Origin: Sphingobacterium humi
Lineage (GTDB): Bacteria > Bacteroidota > Bacteroidia > Sphingobacteriales > Sphingobacteriaceae
Direction: 5' to 3'
Length of the DNA stretch: 64,000 nucleotides
NCBI RefSeq assembly: GCF_009768885.1
Contig: NZ_WSQA01000007.1
Coordinates: 124,001 to 188,000 of the forward strand
Shown: positions 45,700 to 56,168 of the stretch, in pieces
Position numbering within the stretch: position 1 is the stretch's first letter
Layout of the letters: each line of letters starts with the position of its first letter
Notes under the pieces: generated by a model
Databases searched by the model: none
Told to the model about the DNA's origin: nothing
Seen by the model: the letters and a program-made list of their open reading frames with translations, nothing else
Made by a program: the position numbers and the translations under genes

Positions 45700-46821
45700 T
45701 TATTTCAGCTTCAATTCTTGCCCAATTTTACTGGAAATACTACGGATTAAAGATGGAATATCAAAGCGATCTAAGTCCTCCCAAAAGGGGGTATTATAGT
45801 CACTTTTTTCTTCCAAAAAGGAGGATCTATTGAGTTCCGGTTTCAAGGCCTTAAATTCTTCATTTGTAATAAAACTTCGCTCCATGACATAGAATTCATG
45901 GGAATAATCACGAGGAACGAGTCCATATTTTTTCTGACGCTTGAAGGCGGCAGAAACAGTTACAACGGCACTGTTTAAATCGGCGATATCCGGATCGCTT
46001 AAGTTTTTACCCCGATAGGTATGCAAAATAATACTCTTATAAAGCTCTGCTTTTAATCGGAAAAAGCTAATGCTGCGCACTGTGCCAGGGCTAACCAGGT
46101 TATAGAAAACTTGCATATTGCCATCTGATCCGAGCTGCGCATAGCCTGCTTGTCTCCCCTCGCGTTCCAAAATTAAGCGGTCGCCAGATTTTATCAGCTT
46201 CCCTTCTTCGGCCACCCGAGCCACAATGCTTTTCTTTTGCATAGGCGAAAGCATGGGTTTGAAATAAAACAACTCGCCTTGCGTATCTCTTAATTCCTCA
46301 TTTGCCACATCATTGGCATATATACGGTATTGATGGATTTGCGTGCGCGGCTTGCCCTTGGTCTTATTGATAGGAATATAATGCGACACGATTCCATCAT
46401 ACAAATATCGCGACCTGTTATTATAGGTTTCGTAATTTCTGAAATAGCCTTTTAACACGACGTAATCAAATTTAGACCGATCAACAATGCCAATTTCCTC
46501 AATTGGAATCTGTCGGGGTGCTAAAAGAATGACTTTGGCCTTTTTAAAATCAGCAAAGGAAAGCTCTATATTTTTATAGGCAATATGATTAATCAAGACA
46601 TCCTTACTAGGAATTGCTTTTAAGGAGTCAAGCTGTATGATGCCCTCCATGTCTGACATCCCTAACAAGGTACCGGAATCGGAGTAAACATTCGCCCCTG
46701 CGATTGGCGCCAGACTGATACTATCTTGAATTTTTAGCTGTGCGATGGAATGCAAGCTCCAGGAAACAGCAAGAAAAAGGAGGAATATTCTACGCATTTT
46801 TGGCTTGTTTAATAGCAACAA
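45700..46821 (-). CDS. Carboxypeptidase-regulatory-like domain protein of unknown function
   Basis: A 373-residue protein, probably started at MRRIFLLFLAVSWSLHSIAQ (46797), which gives a clean signal peptide; the given start adds eight residues. Residues about 28-110 form a carboxypeptidase-regulatory-like beta-sandwich (IAGANVYSDSGTLLGMSDME to VLLAPRQIPIEE). The rest (YFRNYETYNNRSRYLYDGIV, IAYKNIELSF before it) resembles the N-terminal part of DUF5686-type proteins but lacks their C-terminal barrel. Secreted or periplasmic. It lies upstream of the export operon in the same direction but 385 bp away, so it is probably a separate unit. Confidence 0.6.
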   Translation of the reverse strand: MLLLNKPKMRRIFLLFLAVSWSLHSIAQLKIQDSISLAPIAGANVYSDSGTLLGMSDMEGIIQLDSLKAIPSKDVLINHIAYKNIELSFADFKKAKVILLAPRQIPIEEIGIVDRSKFDYVVLKGYFRNYETYNNRSRYLYDGIVSHYIPINKTKGKPRTQIHQYRIYANDVANEELRDTQGELFYFKPMLSPMQKKSIVARVAEEGKLIKSGDRLILEREGRQAGYAQLGSDGNMQVFYNLVSPGTVRSISFFRLKAELYKSIILHTYRGKNLSDPDIADLNSAVVTVSAAFKRQKKYGLVPRDYSHEFYVMERSFITNEEFKALKPELNRSSFLEEKSDYNTPFWEDLDRFDIPSLIRSISSKIGQELKLK

Positions 46822-46893
46822 AAATAACAGAAAATATTCCTCCTAATGGAACAATAACCTTTTTTAACAGGTATCCAAACCCTACCCCACTGC

Positions 46894-48066
46894 CTATGGG
46901 TAAAAGATCAGCATAATGAATACAATAAACAGAAGGATATGCATTAAGCCTAATATAGGGGAAGTACGGCGCCCTAAGAACGTCATTAAGCTTAGCAATA
47001 AGGTCACAACAAATAGTATAGTTTCATAACCTGCCAATCCGAAACGCACGGTCTTATCGGCTATTAAGCCAACTACCAATACGGCTGGTACGGTCAATCC
47101 TACCGTCGAAACAAAGGCACCATGACATAGATTGATGGCCCGTTGGAACTCGTTGTTCAAGGCCGCTTTTACCGCTGTCATAGACTCAGGGGTAAATACA
47201 ATAATGGCAATTAATACACCGCCTAACAAAGGAGGCAATTGGGCTGCTTTAATTCCAAAATCTACCACTACGGCCATATGATGTGCCAATAAAACAATCG
47301 GCAAAATCATACCCAATAATACGATAGACCGAATGAATAATTCTCGGAAATCCTTAGGCGCTGTCAATTGATCTTGGGCAGCAGCTTCCTTTTCTTTTTG
47401 CGCTTCGGCATAGCGAATCTCCATCATCCCTACAGCAGGTTGCACATAATGATGGCGATAGGTCGTCATTTGGAAATAAAGGAAAAAACCATACAACACC
47501 GCCACCATAGACGACAACACGATAGCCTGCACAAAGGAGAATTCCCCATTTCCAGCACCGGTAATAAAGTTTGGTAGCATCATGGAAATTCCACCCAGCA
47601 TAATAATCATGCTGTGGTAGGCCAAAGAACCTTGCGCATTATATTCCTGCTCGCCAAATTTTAAGCTTCCTGCCAAGAGACAGAGACCCATCACCAAGTT
47701 CATGATAATCATCATCACCGAGAAGATAGAATCTTTCCCAATAGTTGCATTATCACCAGGCCCTAGCATCACCGCAGCAATCAAAATAACTTCAATAGAA
47801 ACAATGGAAAGAGTAAGGATCAGGGTGCCATAGGGTTCTCCCAGTTTATGAGCCAGTTCATCGGCTTCTTTCACGACGCCGAAGGCCGCAGTAATAATAG
47901 TCGCCAAAAGCAGCAAGAAAACAGCAATAGCCGTTCCGGTACTCATCGTGCCCTGCATCACATCATGTCCATAGATGGAAAATAGCAGCACCACTATCCA
48001 GGTTATGGCAAGACGTAGCCAAGTTTTTTTCGGTATAATTTCTCCAAGAGTTAATTTTTGTATCAT
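46894..48066 (-). CDS. chaA: Calcium/proton antiporter of the ChaA family
   Basis: A membrane antiporter of 390 residues from the ATG at 48066 (MIQKLTLGEII); a longer frame starts at 48126 but its extra 20 residues (MWGAVFLHGFKN) look non-native and do not fit the family. About eleven transmembrane helices. The two alpha-repeat ion sites are visible: GEPYGTLILTLSIVSIEVIL in the first half and FTPESMTAVKAALNNEFQRA in the second, each with the essential Glu (SIE, TPE). ChaA exports Ca2+ and Na+ (and K+) in exchange for protons, helping alkaline and salt tolerance. Its own promoter is expected upstream. Confidence 0.88.
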   Translation of the reverse strand: MIQKLTLGEIIPKKTWLRLAITWIVVLLFSIYGHDVMQGTMSTGTAIAVFLLLLATIITAAFGVVKEADELAHKLGEPYGTLILTLSIVSIEVILIAAVMLGPGDNATIGKDSIFSVMMIIMNLVMGLCLLAGSLKFGEQEYNAQGSLAYHSMIIMLGGISMMLPNFITGAGNGEFSFVQAIVLSSMVAVLYGFFLYFQMTTYRHHYVQPAVGMMEIRYAEAQKEKEAAAQDQLTAPKDFRELFIRSIVLLGMILPIVLLAHHMAVVVDFGIKAAQLPPLLGGVLIAIIVFTPESMTAVKAALNNEFQRAINLCHGAFVSTVGLTVPAVLVVGLIADKTVRFGLAGYETILFVVTLLLSLMTFLGRRTSPILGLMHILLFIVFIMLIFYP

Positions 48067-48157
48067 GTTGTTGTTCGAATTAAATGCGATGTTTTTAAAA
48101 CCATGCAAAAATACTGCCCCCCACAACAGGAAAAATTATCCTAGGATAATTAAAATA

Positions 48158-48727
48158 TCAGCTTTGCTTAATTCCCTTCCGAATACGACTTAGGCTGACA
48201 GGCGTCATCCGCAGATAGGAAGCGATATACTTCAGCGGAACACGTTGGATAATCTGTGGCGCATCCTGCATCAGTTCATCATAGCGCTCCTTAGCAGATT
48301 TAATTTGGGAGGAAATCCAGCGTTTCTCCATTTTTAGCAGCTCGCGTTCCACCATCACCCTACCCAGATTTGCAATATGAATATCTTCCTGATAAAGCTC
48401 TTGCAAGCGTTCGATAGCAATGCCATATAGCTTACTATCTTCCAGCAGTTCTACATTTTCATAAGCCTTTTGTTTGGCCACATAACTTTGCATGGATAAA
48501 ATCACATCCCCCTCAATACCAAACCAAAAGCTTACATCATGCTCTTCTTGTGGCGCATAGGCCCGAACCAAGCCTTTGCTTAAAAAATATATTTTACGTT
48601 CAATGCGGTTAGCCTCCAAGAGCGGATAGCCTTTCGGGAAGTTCACTTCTTGTAAATGCTTCGCCAAACGTTCAAAAGATGCCGATGGCAGGGGATGAAT
48701 AGCGTTTAAAATATGTTCAATTTGCAT
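48158..48727 (-). CDS. Crp/Fnr family transcriptional regulator
   Basis: A Crp/Fnr-type regulator of 189 residues from the ATG at 48727 (MQIEHILNAIHPL); the frame continues upstream to 48796 but the added 23 residues are hydrophobic and not typical. The cyclic-nucleotide-binding-like beta-roll shows FPKGYPLLEANRIERKIYFL and DVSFWFGIEGDVILS; the C-terminal helix-turn-helix has VPLKYIASYLRMTPVSLSRI, the Bacteroidota-type variant. The phosphate-binding RxS-type cassette of true Crp is not conserved, so the ligand is unclear. It is leftward and not overlapping ChaA. Confidence 0.88.
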   Translation of the reverse strand: MQIEHILNAIHPLPSASFERLAKHLQEVNFPKGYPLLEANRIERKIYFLSKGLVRAYAPQEEHDVSFWFGIEGDVILSMQSYVAKQKAYENVELLEDSKLYGIAIERLQELYQEDIHIANLGRVMVERELLKMEKRWISSQIKSAKERYDELMQDAPQIIQRVPLKYIASYLRMTPVSLSRIRKGIKQS

Positions 48728-48845
48728 GCGATTTGGCCAATAAAAAAAGGCCTTAAAGACCTTTTCTAATGCATAAGTTACGAAAAACAGCAACAATAAA
48801 AAACTATTTGTTTAGCAGCTATGCTGAATTCCTTATTTTCCACTT

Positions 48846-49550
48846 TTAATTATGGGTTAATTCAACTAAAGGCTTACCATCTTTACAGACAACAGGTTTT
48901 GCTGCATTTGCACAACCGCCCTCACAAACGGTTCCTTCCAATTGCATTTTACGTTGCACCAAAACATTATAAGTAATCACCAATTCAACGAACTCGGCAC
49001 TGCGAATCGTCTTATGGATTGCCACTGCTTCCGGGCAACAGCCTGAACGAAGAAAATAGGCACTCCAATCGTTCGGGTTAGTACAAGGTACATCCTTATA
49101 AAAGTCTTTAACAGCTTCGTATTTGCCAGGCATCATGGCCTTCACTTCTTCGAGGCTCAGTTCTTGCGCATAGCGCAGGGTTGCTTTACCATTGACGCAG
49201 CTTCTACCTACTGGGGGATTCATTTGTGCAAAATCTACTACACCTCCTTCTTTTTGAATGGCATCAACCCATTTATGGAATAAAATTTCATATTCTTTGG
49301 CCAGTTTATCGGCTTTCTGTTCAATGGAAGGATGAACTAAGTAATACGACATCACATAGGTCTTTTGGATAAAATCATCCACATTTTCACAGGGAATGGA
49401 TTCTAATAAGGCGACCAATTCCTTGCTCTTTTCGTCTGCTTTCGCATTCCAATAGTCTGCATTCTTTTCCGTAGCATCCTTCGAGCAAGCGCTTAATATA
49501 TTCAGTAAAAGTAAGGGTATCCAAAAGGTTACAAATTTCATTTTTTCCAT
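48846..49550 (-). CDS. Cysteine-rich lipoprotein of unknown function
   Basis: A 234-residue lipoprotein; the lipobox LNILSACS is near residue 22 (MKFVTF three codons in is a likely start). The mature part is mostly helical (ADYWNAKADEKSKELVALLE) and has conserved-looking cysteines in pairs: IPCENVDD, RSCVNG, VPCTNPND, SGCCPEA and CEGGCANAAKPVVC near the C terminus. I do not recognise the family. It ends the Region 4 block and is divergent from the thiamine operon, 110 bp from its riboswitch. A role in redox or metal binding is only a guess from the cysteines. Confidence 0.65.
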   Translation of the reverse strand: MEKMKFVTFWIPLLLLNILSACSKDATEKNADYWNAKADEKSKELVALLESIPCENVDDFIQKTYVMSYYLVHPSIEQKADKLAKEYEILFHKWVDAIQKEGGVVDFAQMNPPVGRSCVNGKATLRYAQELSLEEVKAMMPGKYEAVKDFYKDVPCTNPNDWSAYFLRSGCCPEAVAIHKTIRSAEFVELVITYNVLVQRKMQLEGTVCEGGCANAAKPVVCKDGKPLVELTHN

Positions 49551-49659
49551 AAGGTTAGTTAATACATTGTGTTTTTTGTAGAACGGTAAGCCCCATCAGA
49601 ATGCGACAGCATGGTTGAAATAATTGCTTTCCTCAAAATAATTCCTAACTTAGCCCCGA

Positions 49660-49740
49660 ACTTTAGGGGTGTCTGCAGAAGTGCAGGCTGAGATTTTACC
49701 CTTATAACCTGATCCAGATCATACTGGCGTAGGGAAAAGT
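49660..49740 (+). ncRNA. TPP (THI-box) riboswitch aptamer
   Basis: The aptamer closes with ACTTT (49660-49664) pairing AAAGT (49736-49740). The conserved core is present: GGGGTG, GGCTGAGA (the CUGAGA loop that grips the pyrimidine), ACCCTTATAACCTGATC and CTGGCGTAGGGA (pyrophosphate sensor side). It is placed 75 bp before the thiS start and will repress the thi operon when thiamine pyrophosphate is abundant. Just upstream CCCC (49654-49657) can pair GGGG (49666-49669), a possible competing helix. Confidence 0.95.
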
Positions 49741-49750
49741 AAGATGTCAC

Positions 49751-49818
49751 ATGGGTGCGTATGCGTTCCTGTAGTCATTCCTAAAGTATTTTAACCCATA
49801 TAAAATCTATTAGGAATG
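49751..49818 (+). promoter_or_regulatory. Riboswitch expression platform sequestering the thiS start codon
   Basis: CATTCCTAA (49776-49784) is the exact complement of TTAGGAATG (49810-49818), which contains the AGGA ribosome-binding sequence and the thiS ATG. A second pair, ATGGGT (49751-49756) with ACCCAT (49794-49799), crosses the first, so the two helices exclude each other or form a pseudoknot. This fits control of translation rather than termination. Confidence 0.65.
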
Positions 49819-50022
49819 CATTTGACCATCAACCATCAATCCAAAACTTTCGAAATTGCCCCAAACAGCTTAGCGGAACTCCTTGCTATCGAGCTGCCTC
49901 AGGCACGCAAAGGCATTGCTGTGGCCTTGAACAACCAAGTAATCCCGGAGGGGCAATGGCCCCACACGCCGCTTTCCAACCACGATTCTATTCTCATTAT
50001 TACAGCCACCCAAGGTGGTTAA
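49816..50022 (+). CDS. thiS: Sulfur carrier protein ThiS
   Basis: A 68-residue ubiquitin-like protein ending in TATQGG, the required C-terminal Gly-Gly that is adenylated by ThiF and carries sulfur as a thiocarboxylate to ThiG. LAELLAIELPQARKGIAVALNNQVIPEG is the beta-grasp core, here quoted in part as GIAVALNNQVIP. It is the first gene of the operon and its ATG lies inside the riboswitch-controlled hairpin. The 24-bp gap to thiC is short. Confidence 0.95.
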   Translation: MHLTINHQSKTFEIAPNSLAELLAIELPQARKGIAVALNNQVIPEGQWPHTPLSNHDSILIITATQGG

Positions 50023-52443
<2,421 letters not shown>

Positions 52444-52451
<8 letters not shown>

Positions 52452-53094
52452 ATCCCCGAATTCCTTACCACGCTTACTTTTTATATCAGCGGGCGAAACG
52501 CTGCATGCGCAGCTAAACGGCATAAAAACCGCCTTAGATGCCGGCCTGCAATTCCTACAGATCCGCTGGAAAGAAGCCGAAGTCGCGCAGCTGCAGGAGC
52601 TTATTGAACGCAGCTTGCCCCTATGCCGAGAGTACCAGGCTATTTGCAGCATAAACGACCACCCCCAACTCGCCAAGCTATCCGACGTCCAGGGTTTACA
52701 TTTGGGCTTAACCGATATGCCCATTGCCCAAGCCCGAGAAATAATAGGCGAGCCTAAAATTATTGGAGGCACGGCCAATACCTTGGCCGATGTGCAACAA
52801 CGACAGGCAGAAGCCTGCGATTATATCGGTTTGGGGCCTATGCGCTTTACCCACAGCAAAAAGAAGCTGAGCCCCATTCTCGGATTGCATGGCTATGCAC
52901 AGATTCAAGCCGCCCTTGTCGAACAGCAAGTTCCCCCCATCTATGCCATTGGGGGCATCCTGCTGGACGATGTGCTGCCGCTCCGTTCCCTAGGCATCCA
53001 TGGCGTAGCCGTATCCGGACTTATCCTTCAACAGCCTTCATCGGTAAAACAACTAAACGAACGTTTACATGAGCAACTTGATTATAGCAAATAA
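52444..53094 (+). CDS. thiE: Thiamine phosphate synthase ThiE
   Basis: A 216-residue synthase from the ATG at 52444 ([14 protein letters not shown]); an earlier start at 52402 would overlap the preceding gene by 50 bp. It couples HMP-pyrophosphate and thiazole phosphate. [37 protein letters not shown] and [15 protein letters not shown] reproduce the ThiE active-site strands, including the IND aspartate that binds magnesium, and PIYAIGGI closes the barrel. ThiD (HMP-P kinase), which supplies its substrate, is not in the window. Confidence 0.92.
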
Positions 53095-53842
53095 AACGTT
53101 TTCCTCCCGCCTATTTTTGGGCACAGGAAAATTTGGAAACCTACAGCAGATGCAAGACGCTATTTGCGCGGCGGAAAGCGAACTGGTGACCATGGCCTTA
53201 AAACGCGTAGACTTGCAGCAACCTGAAGATGAATTGCTTGCTGCCTTACAGCTACCCAACATCAACTTATTGCCCAACACCTCCGGAGCACGAAACGCAC
53301 AGGAGGCTGTGTTGGCGGCACAATTGGCGCGGGAAGCCCTGCAAACCAATTGGCTGAAACTGGAAATACATCCCGATCCCCGCTACCTCCTTCCCGACCC
53401 GATAGAAACCTTAAAGGCCACGGAGGAACTGGCCAAGCTGGGTTTTATTGTATTGCCCTATATTCATGCGGATCCCGTACTGTGTAAACGCCTAGAAGAT
53501 GCCGGCACGGCAGCAGTGATGCCCTTAGGCGCACCAATTGGCAGCAACAAAGGCTTAAAAACGGTAGATTTCTTAGAAATTATCATAGAGCAAAGTCGTG
53601 TTCCAGTGGTGGTGGATGCGGGCATTGGCGCCCCTTCTCATGCTGCCTACGCGATGGAGCTGGGCGCTGATGCCGTTTTAGTGAATACCGCAATTGCCAG
53701 TGCCCAAGACCCTGTTGCCATGGCCATCGCCTTTAAACAGGCTGTAGTCGCAGGGCGGATGGCCTATGAAGCCGGCTTGGCCAAAGCAAGCAATCAGGCT
53801 GTGGCCAGCAGCCCATTAACATCATTTTTATTGGAGGATTAA
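53069..53842 (+). CDS. thiG: Thiazole synthase ThiG
   Basis: A 257-residue TIM barrel. [12 protein letters not shown] is the N-terminal signature, the Schiff-base lysine fits [17 protein letters not shown], and [12 protein letters not shown] and [20 protein letters not shown] bind the phosphate. It condenses deoxyxylulose phosphate, dehydroglycine and sulfur from ThiS into the thiazole. Overlaps thiE by 26 bp. Confidence 0.97.
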   Translation: MSNLIIANKTFSSRLFLGTGKFGNLQQMQDAICAAESELVTMALKRVDLQQPEDELLAALQLPNINLLPNTSGARNAQEAVLAAQLAREALQTNWLKLEIHPDPRYLLPDPIETLKATEELAKLGFIVLPYIHADPVLCKRLEDAGTAAVMPLGAPIGSNKGLKTVDFLEIIIEQSRVPVVVDAGIGAPSHAAYAMELGADAVLVNTAIASAQDPVAMAIAFKQAVVAGRMAYEAGLAKASNQAVASSPLTSFLLED

Positions 53843-53844
53843 TC

Positions 53845-54978
53845 ATGAATGCGCAGCATTTTGCAGAAGTTTTTAAGCAGTATGATTGGGAAGCAGTGAA
53901 AGCAAAGATTGCCCAATGTACGCCAGCCATGGTGGAAGGGAGTTTAGCAAAAAGCAGAAAGAACCTGGACGATTTTCTAACCTTGCTGTCGCCGGCGGCT
54001 AGCCCCTATTTGGAGGCAATGGCGCAGCAGGCACAGCAGCTCACCATCCAACGCTTCGGAAAAACAATCCAGCTGTATGCCCCACTCTATGTCAGCAACG
54101 AATGCCAGAATATATGCACCTATTGTGGTTTCAGCATGGACAATAAGATTAGAAGAAAGACCCTCAGCGCGACCGAATTGGTTATGGAGGCCTTGGCCCT
54201 GAAAAGCATGGGCGTAGACCATGTTTTACTGGTAAGCGGTGAGGCCAATAAAATTGTAGATCGTGCCTATTTCGAGCGCGCCATCCAAACTTTAAGCCCT
54301 TATTTTTCGCAAATATCCATTGAGGTACAGCCCTTAGATCAACCGGATTACGAGCTGTTGCAAGCCGCGGGAACCCATGCCGTATTGGTATACCAAGAAA
54401 CCTACCACCAGGAGGTATACAAGCAATACCATCCTAAAGGCAAGAAATCTAACTTCGATTACCGCTTAGCAACGCCCGATCGGATTGCCCAATCGGGATT
54501 CCATAAAATTGGACTAGGCGTACTGTTAGGATTGGAAGATTGGCGAGTAGACAGTTTTTTTAACGCCTTGCACATCGACTACCTGCAGAAACGCTATTGG
54601 AAAACCAAGTATTCTGTATCCTTTCCGAGGCTACGCCCTGCACAAGGCATCATAGAGCCTAACTTCATTATGGAAGACCGGGATTTACTGCAACTGATCT
54701 GCGCCTATCGCTTATGGAACCCAGACCTCGAGATTTCCATCTCCACCCGCGAGCGCGAAAAATTCAGAAACCATATTATCGGTTTAGGCGTCACCAGCAT
54801 GAGTGCGGCCTCCAAGACGAATCCGGGTGGCTATGTTGTCGATCCGCAATCCCTCGAGCAGTTTGAAATATCGGATGAACGCAGTATGGAAGAGATAAAA
54901 GCGATCATCCGCCAGGCTGGTTACGACCCGGTGATGAAAGATTGGGACAGCTCCTATTCCGGGAGGGTGTATGGTTAA
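53845..54978 (+). CDS. thiH: Tyrosine lyase ThiH (2-iminoacetate synthase)
   Basis: A 377-residue radical SAM enzyme with the cluster motif CQNICTYC (CxxxCxxC, residues about 88-95). LLVSGEANKIV, EVQPLDQPDYELLQAAGTH and YQETYHQEVYKQYHPKGKK are ThiH signatures. It splits tyrosine into dehydroglycine and p-cresol, the oxygen-independent source of the glycine part; no ThiO oxidase is encoded here. Overlaps thiF by 8 bp. Confidence 0.96.
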   Translation: MNAQHFAEVFKQYDWEAVKAKIAQCTPAMVEGSLAKSRKNLDDFLTLLSPAASPYLEAMAQQAQQLTIQRFGKTIQLYAPLYVSNECQNICTYCGFSMDNKIRRKTLSATELVMEALALKSMGVDHVLLVSGEANKIVDRAYFERAIQTLSPYFSQISIEVQPLDQPDYELLQAAGTHAVLVYQETYHQEVYKQYHPKGKKSNFDYRLATPDRIAQSGFHKIGLGVLLGLEDWRVDSFFNALHIDYLQKRYWKTKYSVSFPRLRPAQGIIEPNFIMEDRDLLQLICAYRLWNPDLEISISTREREKFRNHIIGLGVTSMSAASKTNPGGYVVDPQSLEQFEISDERSMEEIKAIIRQAGYDPVMKDWDSSYSGRVYG

Positions 54979-55684
54979 TCCGGATGCACAATTCGAGCGG
55001 TACAGCCGTCAGATATTCATGGATGAGATTGGCGTGGCGGGTCAACGGAAAATCAATGCGGCCAAGGTACTAGTCATTGGTGCCGGTGGTATTGGCTCGC
55101 CTGTACTGGCCTACCTGGCTGCGGCGGGGGTTGGCCATTTGGCCGTCGCCGATTTTGATGTCCTGGAAATCCATAACCTCAACCGACAGATTATCCATGC
55201 CGAACAGCAAGTCGGCAAGCTAAAAACGGAAAGTGCCGCAAACTTTGTTGGGCAGCTTAATTCCAGTATCCACTTCGAGCCAATCGCTGAAAAAATTACC
55301 GCCACCAATGTGGAAGCGCTGCTTAGGCCTTACGATATCATTGTAGAAGGCTCTGACAACTTCACTTGCCGCTACCTGGTGAATGATACCTGCGTCCGCT
55401 TAGCAAAGCCCTTGGTATATGGCAGTATTTTTGGGTTTGAGGGACAGGTGGCCTTGTTAAATCACAAAGGCTCGAAAGACCTGCGCGCCTTTTTTCCGGA
55501 AGCCCCCAATCCGGAAGATGCCCCCACCTGCGATAGCAAAGGCGTACTAGGGCCGCTGCCAGGCCTGGTCGGCAGCATGATGGCCATGCTGGTGCTGCAA
55601 GTAATTTGCGGATTAGCGGTGCCAAAAAACCAACTTTGCATTATCGATTGCCTCAACTGGCGCTTTAGCCAGATTACTGCTTAA
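54971..55684 (+). CDS. thiF: ThiS adenylyltransferase ThiF (MoeB/HesA-like)
   Basis: A 237-residue E1-like enzyme that adenylates the ThiS C terminus. GAGGIGSPVLAYLAAAGVGH and DFDVLEIHNLNRQIIH are the nucleotide-binding signature. Compared with MoeB/ThiF relatives, the CxxC zinc pairs are missing: the usual CYRCLFPE position reads DLRAFFPE, and the C-terminal CPxC segment is absent because the protein stops at RFSQITA. A single Cys in EDAPTCDSKGVLGPLPGL may match the ThiS-conjugation cysteine. It is the last gene before the terminator. Confidence 0.9.
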   Translation: MVNPDAQFERYSRQIFMDEIGVAGQRKINAAKVLVIGAGGIGSPVLAYLAAAGVGHLAVADFDVLEIHNLNRQIIHAEQQVGKLKTESAANFVGQLNSSIHFEPIAEKITATNVEALLRPYDIIVEGSDNFTCRYLVNDTCVRLAKPLVYGSIFGFEGQVALLNHKGSKDLRAFFPEAPNPEDAPTCDSKGVLGPLPGLVGSMMAMLVLQVICGLAVPKNQLCIIDCLNWRFSQITA

Positions 55685-55700
55685 TTTTATTTTATTTAAT

Positions 55701-55744
55701 ACCCATACCGGCACAAGGAAGACCTTGTGCCGGTATGGGTTTTT
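55701..55744 (+). terminator. Strong intrinsic terminator of the thi operon
   Basis: ACCCATACCGGCACAAGG pairs perfectly over 18 bp with its complement at 55723-55740, with loop AAGA, followed by TTTTCTT. The A/T content on the left side also allows some activity in the opposite direction. Confidence 0.9.
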
Positions 55745-55789
55745 CTTGTCCTTTTGTAGAAGCGTTTGAGAGCCGTAGTTAAGCCCTCT

Positions 55790-55846
55790 TGAAAGGGGTT
55801 TGATACGGGTGTGAAAGGGAGGTGAAAGGGGTGAGCAAGGGGGGAG
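55790..55846. repeat. G-rich dispersed intergenic repeat
   Basis: GAAAGGGG units repeat here with different spacers. TTGATACGGGTGTGAAAGGG (55800-55819) is identical to 17147-17166. Both copies lie at the 3' side of an operon. The repeated G runs could form a G-quadruplex, which is untested. Confidence 0.6.
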
Positions 55847-55853
55847 ACTTAGA

Positions 55854-56141
55854 TCGTTTTGGCACGTGTTGTTACGTGGTGTCATCGTTTTGGCACGTGT
55901 TGTCATCAATTTGTCATCGATTTGTCATGGTGAGCGGAGTCGAACGACTGGTACGCCAGTGCAATCAAAAACGCATTAAAATGCTAATTAGTTATGATAA
56001 TCGCATGTAATCAATTGATAATCAATCACAATTAGCTGGTTGATTGCACTGACGTACCAGTCGTTCGTGGTTCGACTCCGCTCACCATGACAAAACCATG
56101 ACAAAACGATAACAAAACGATGACAGCACGTGCCAAAACGA
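55854..56141. repeat. Large inverted-repeat (palindromic) intergenic element
   Basis: A perfect 25-bp inverted repeat (55921-55945 with 56070-56094) and a near-perfect 25-bp inner repeat (55944-55968 with 56040-56064, one mismatch) form a long hairpin. Outside them TCGTTTTGGCACGTGTTG occurs twice on the left (55854-55871, 55885-55902), and once, inverted and with one change, on the right (56124-56141). Short GTCATCGTTTTG-like units fill the flanks. The arms differ by a 6-nt insertion on the right. It lies between two convergent genes and contains no gene. Confidence 0.75.
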
Positions 56142-56168
56142 AACCAACACGATAACAGCCCCCCTTCC

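Noticed and set aside
49559..49750. A 63-residue minus-strand frame over the TPP riboswitch
   Set aside because: It is antisense to a clear THI-box aptamer and shows no coding character.
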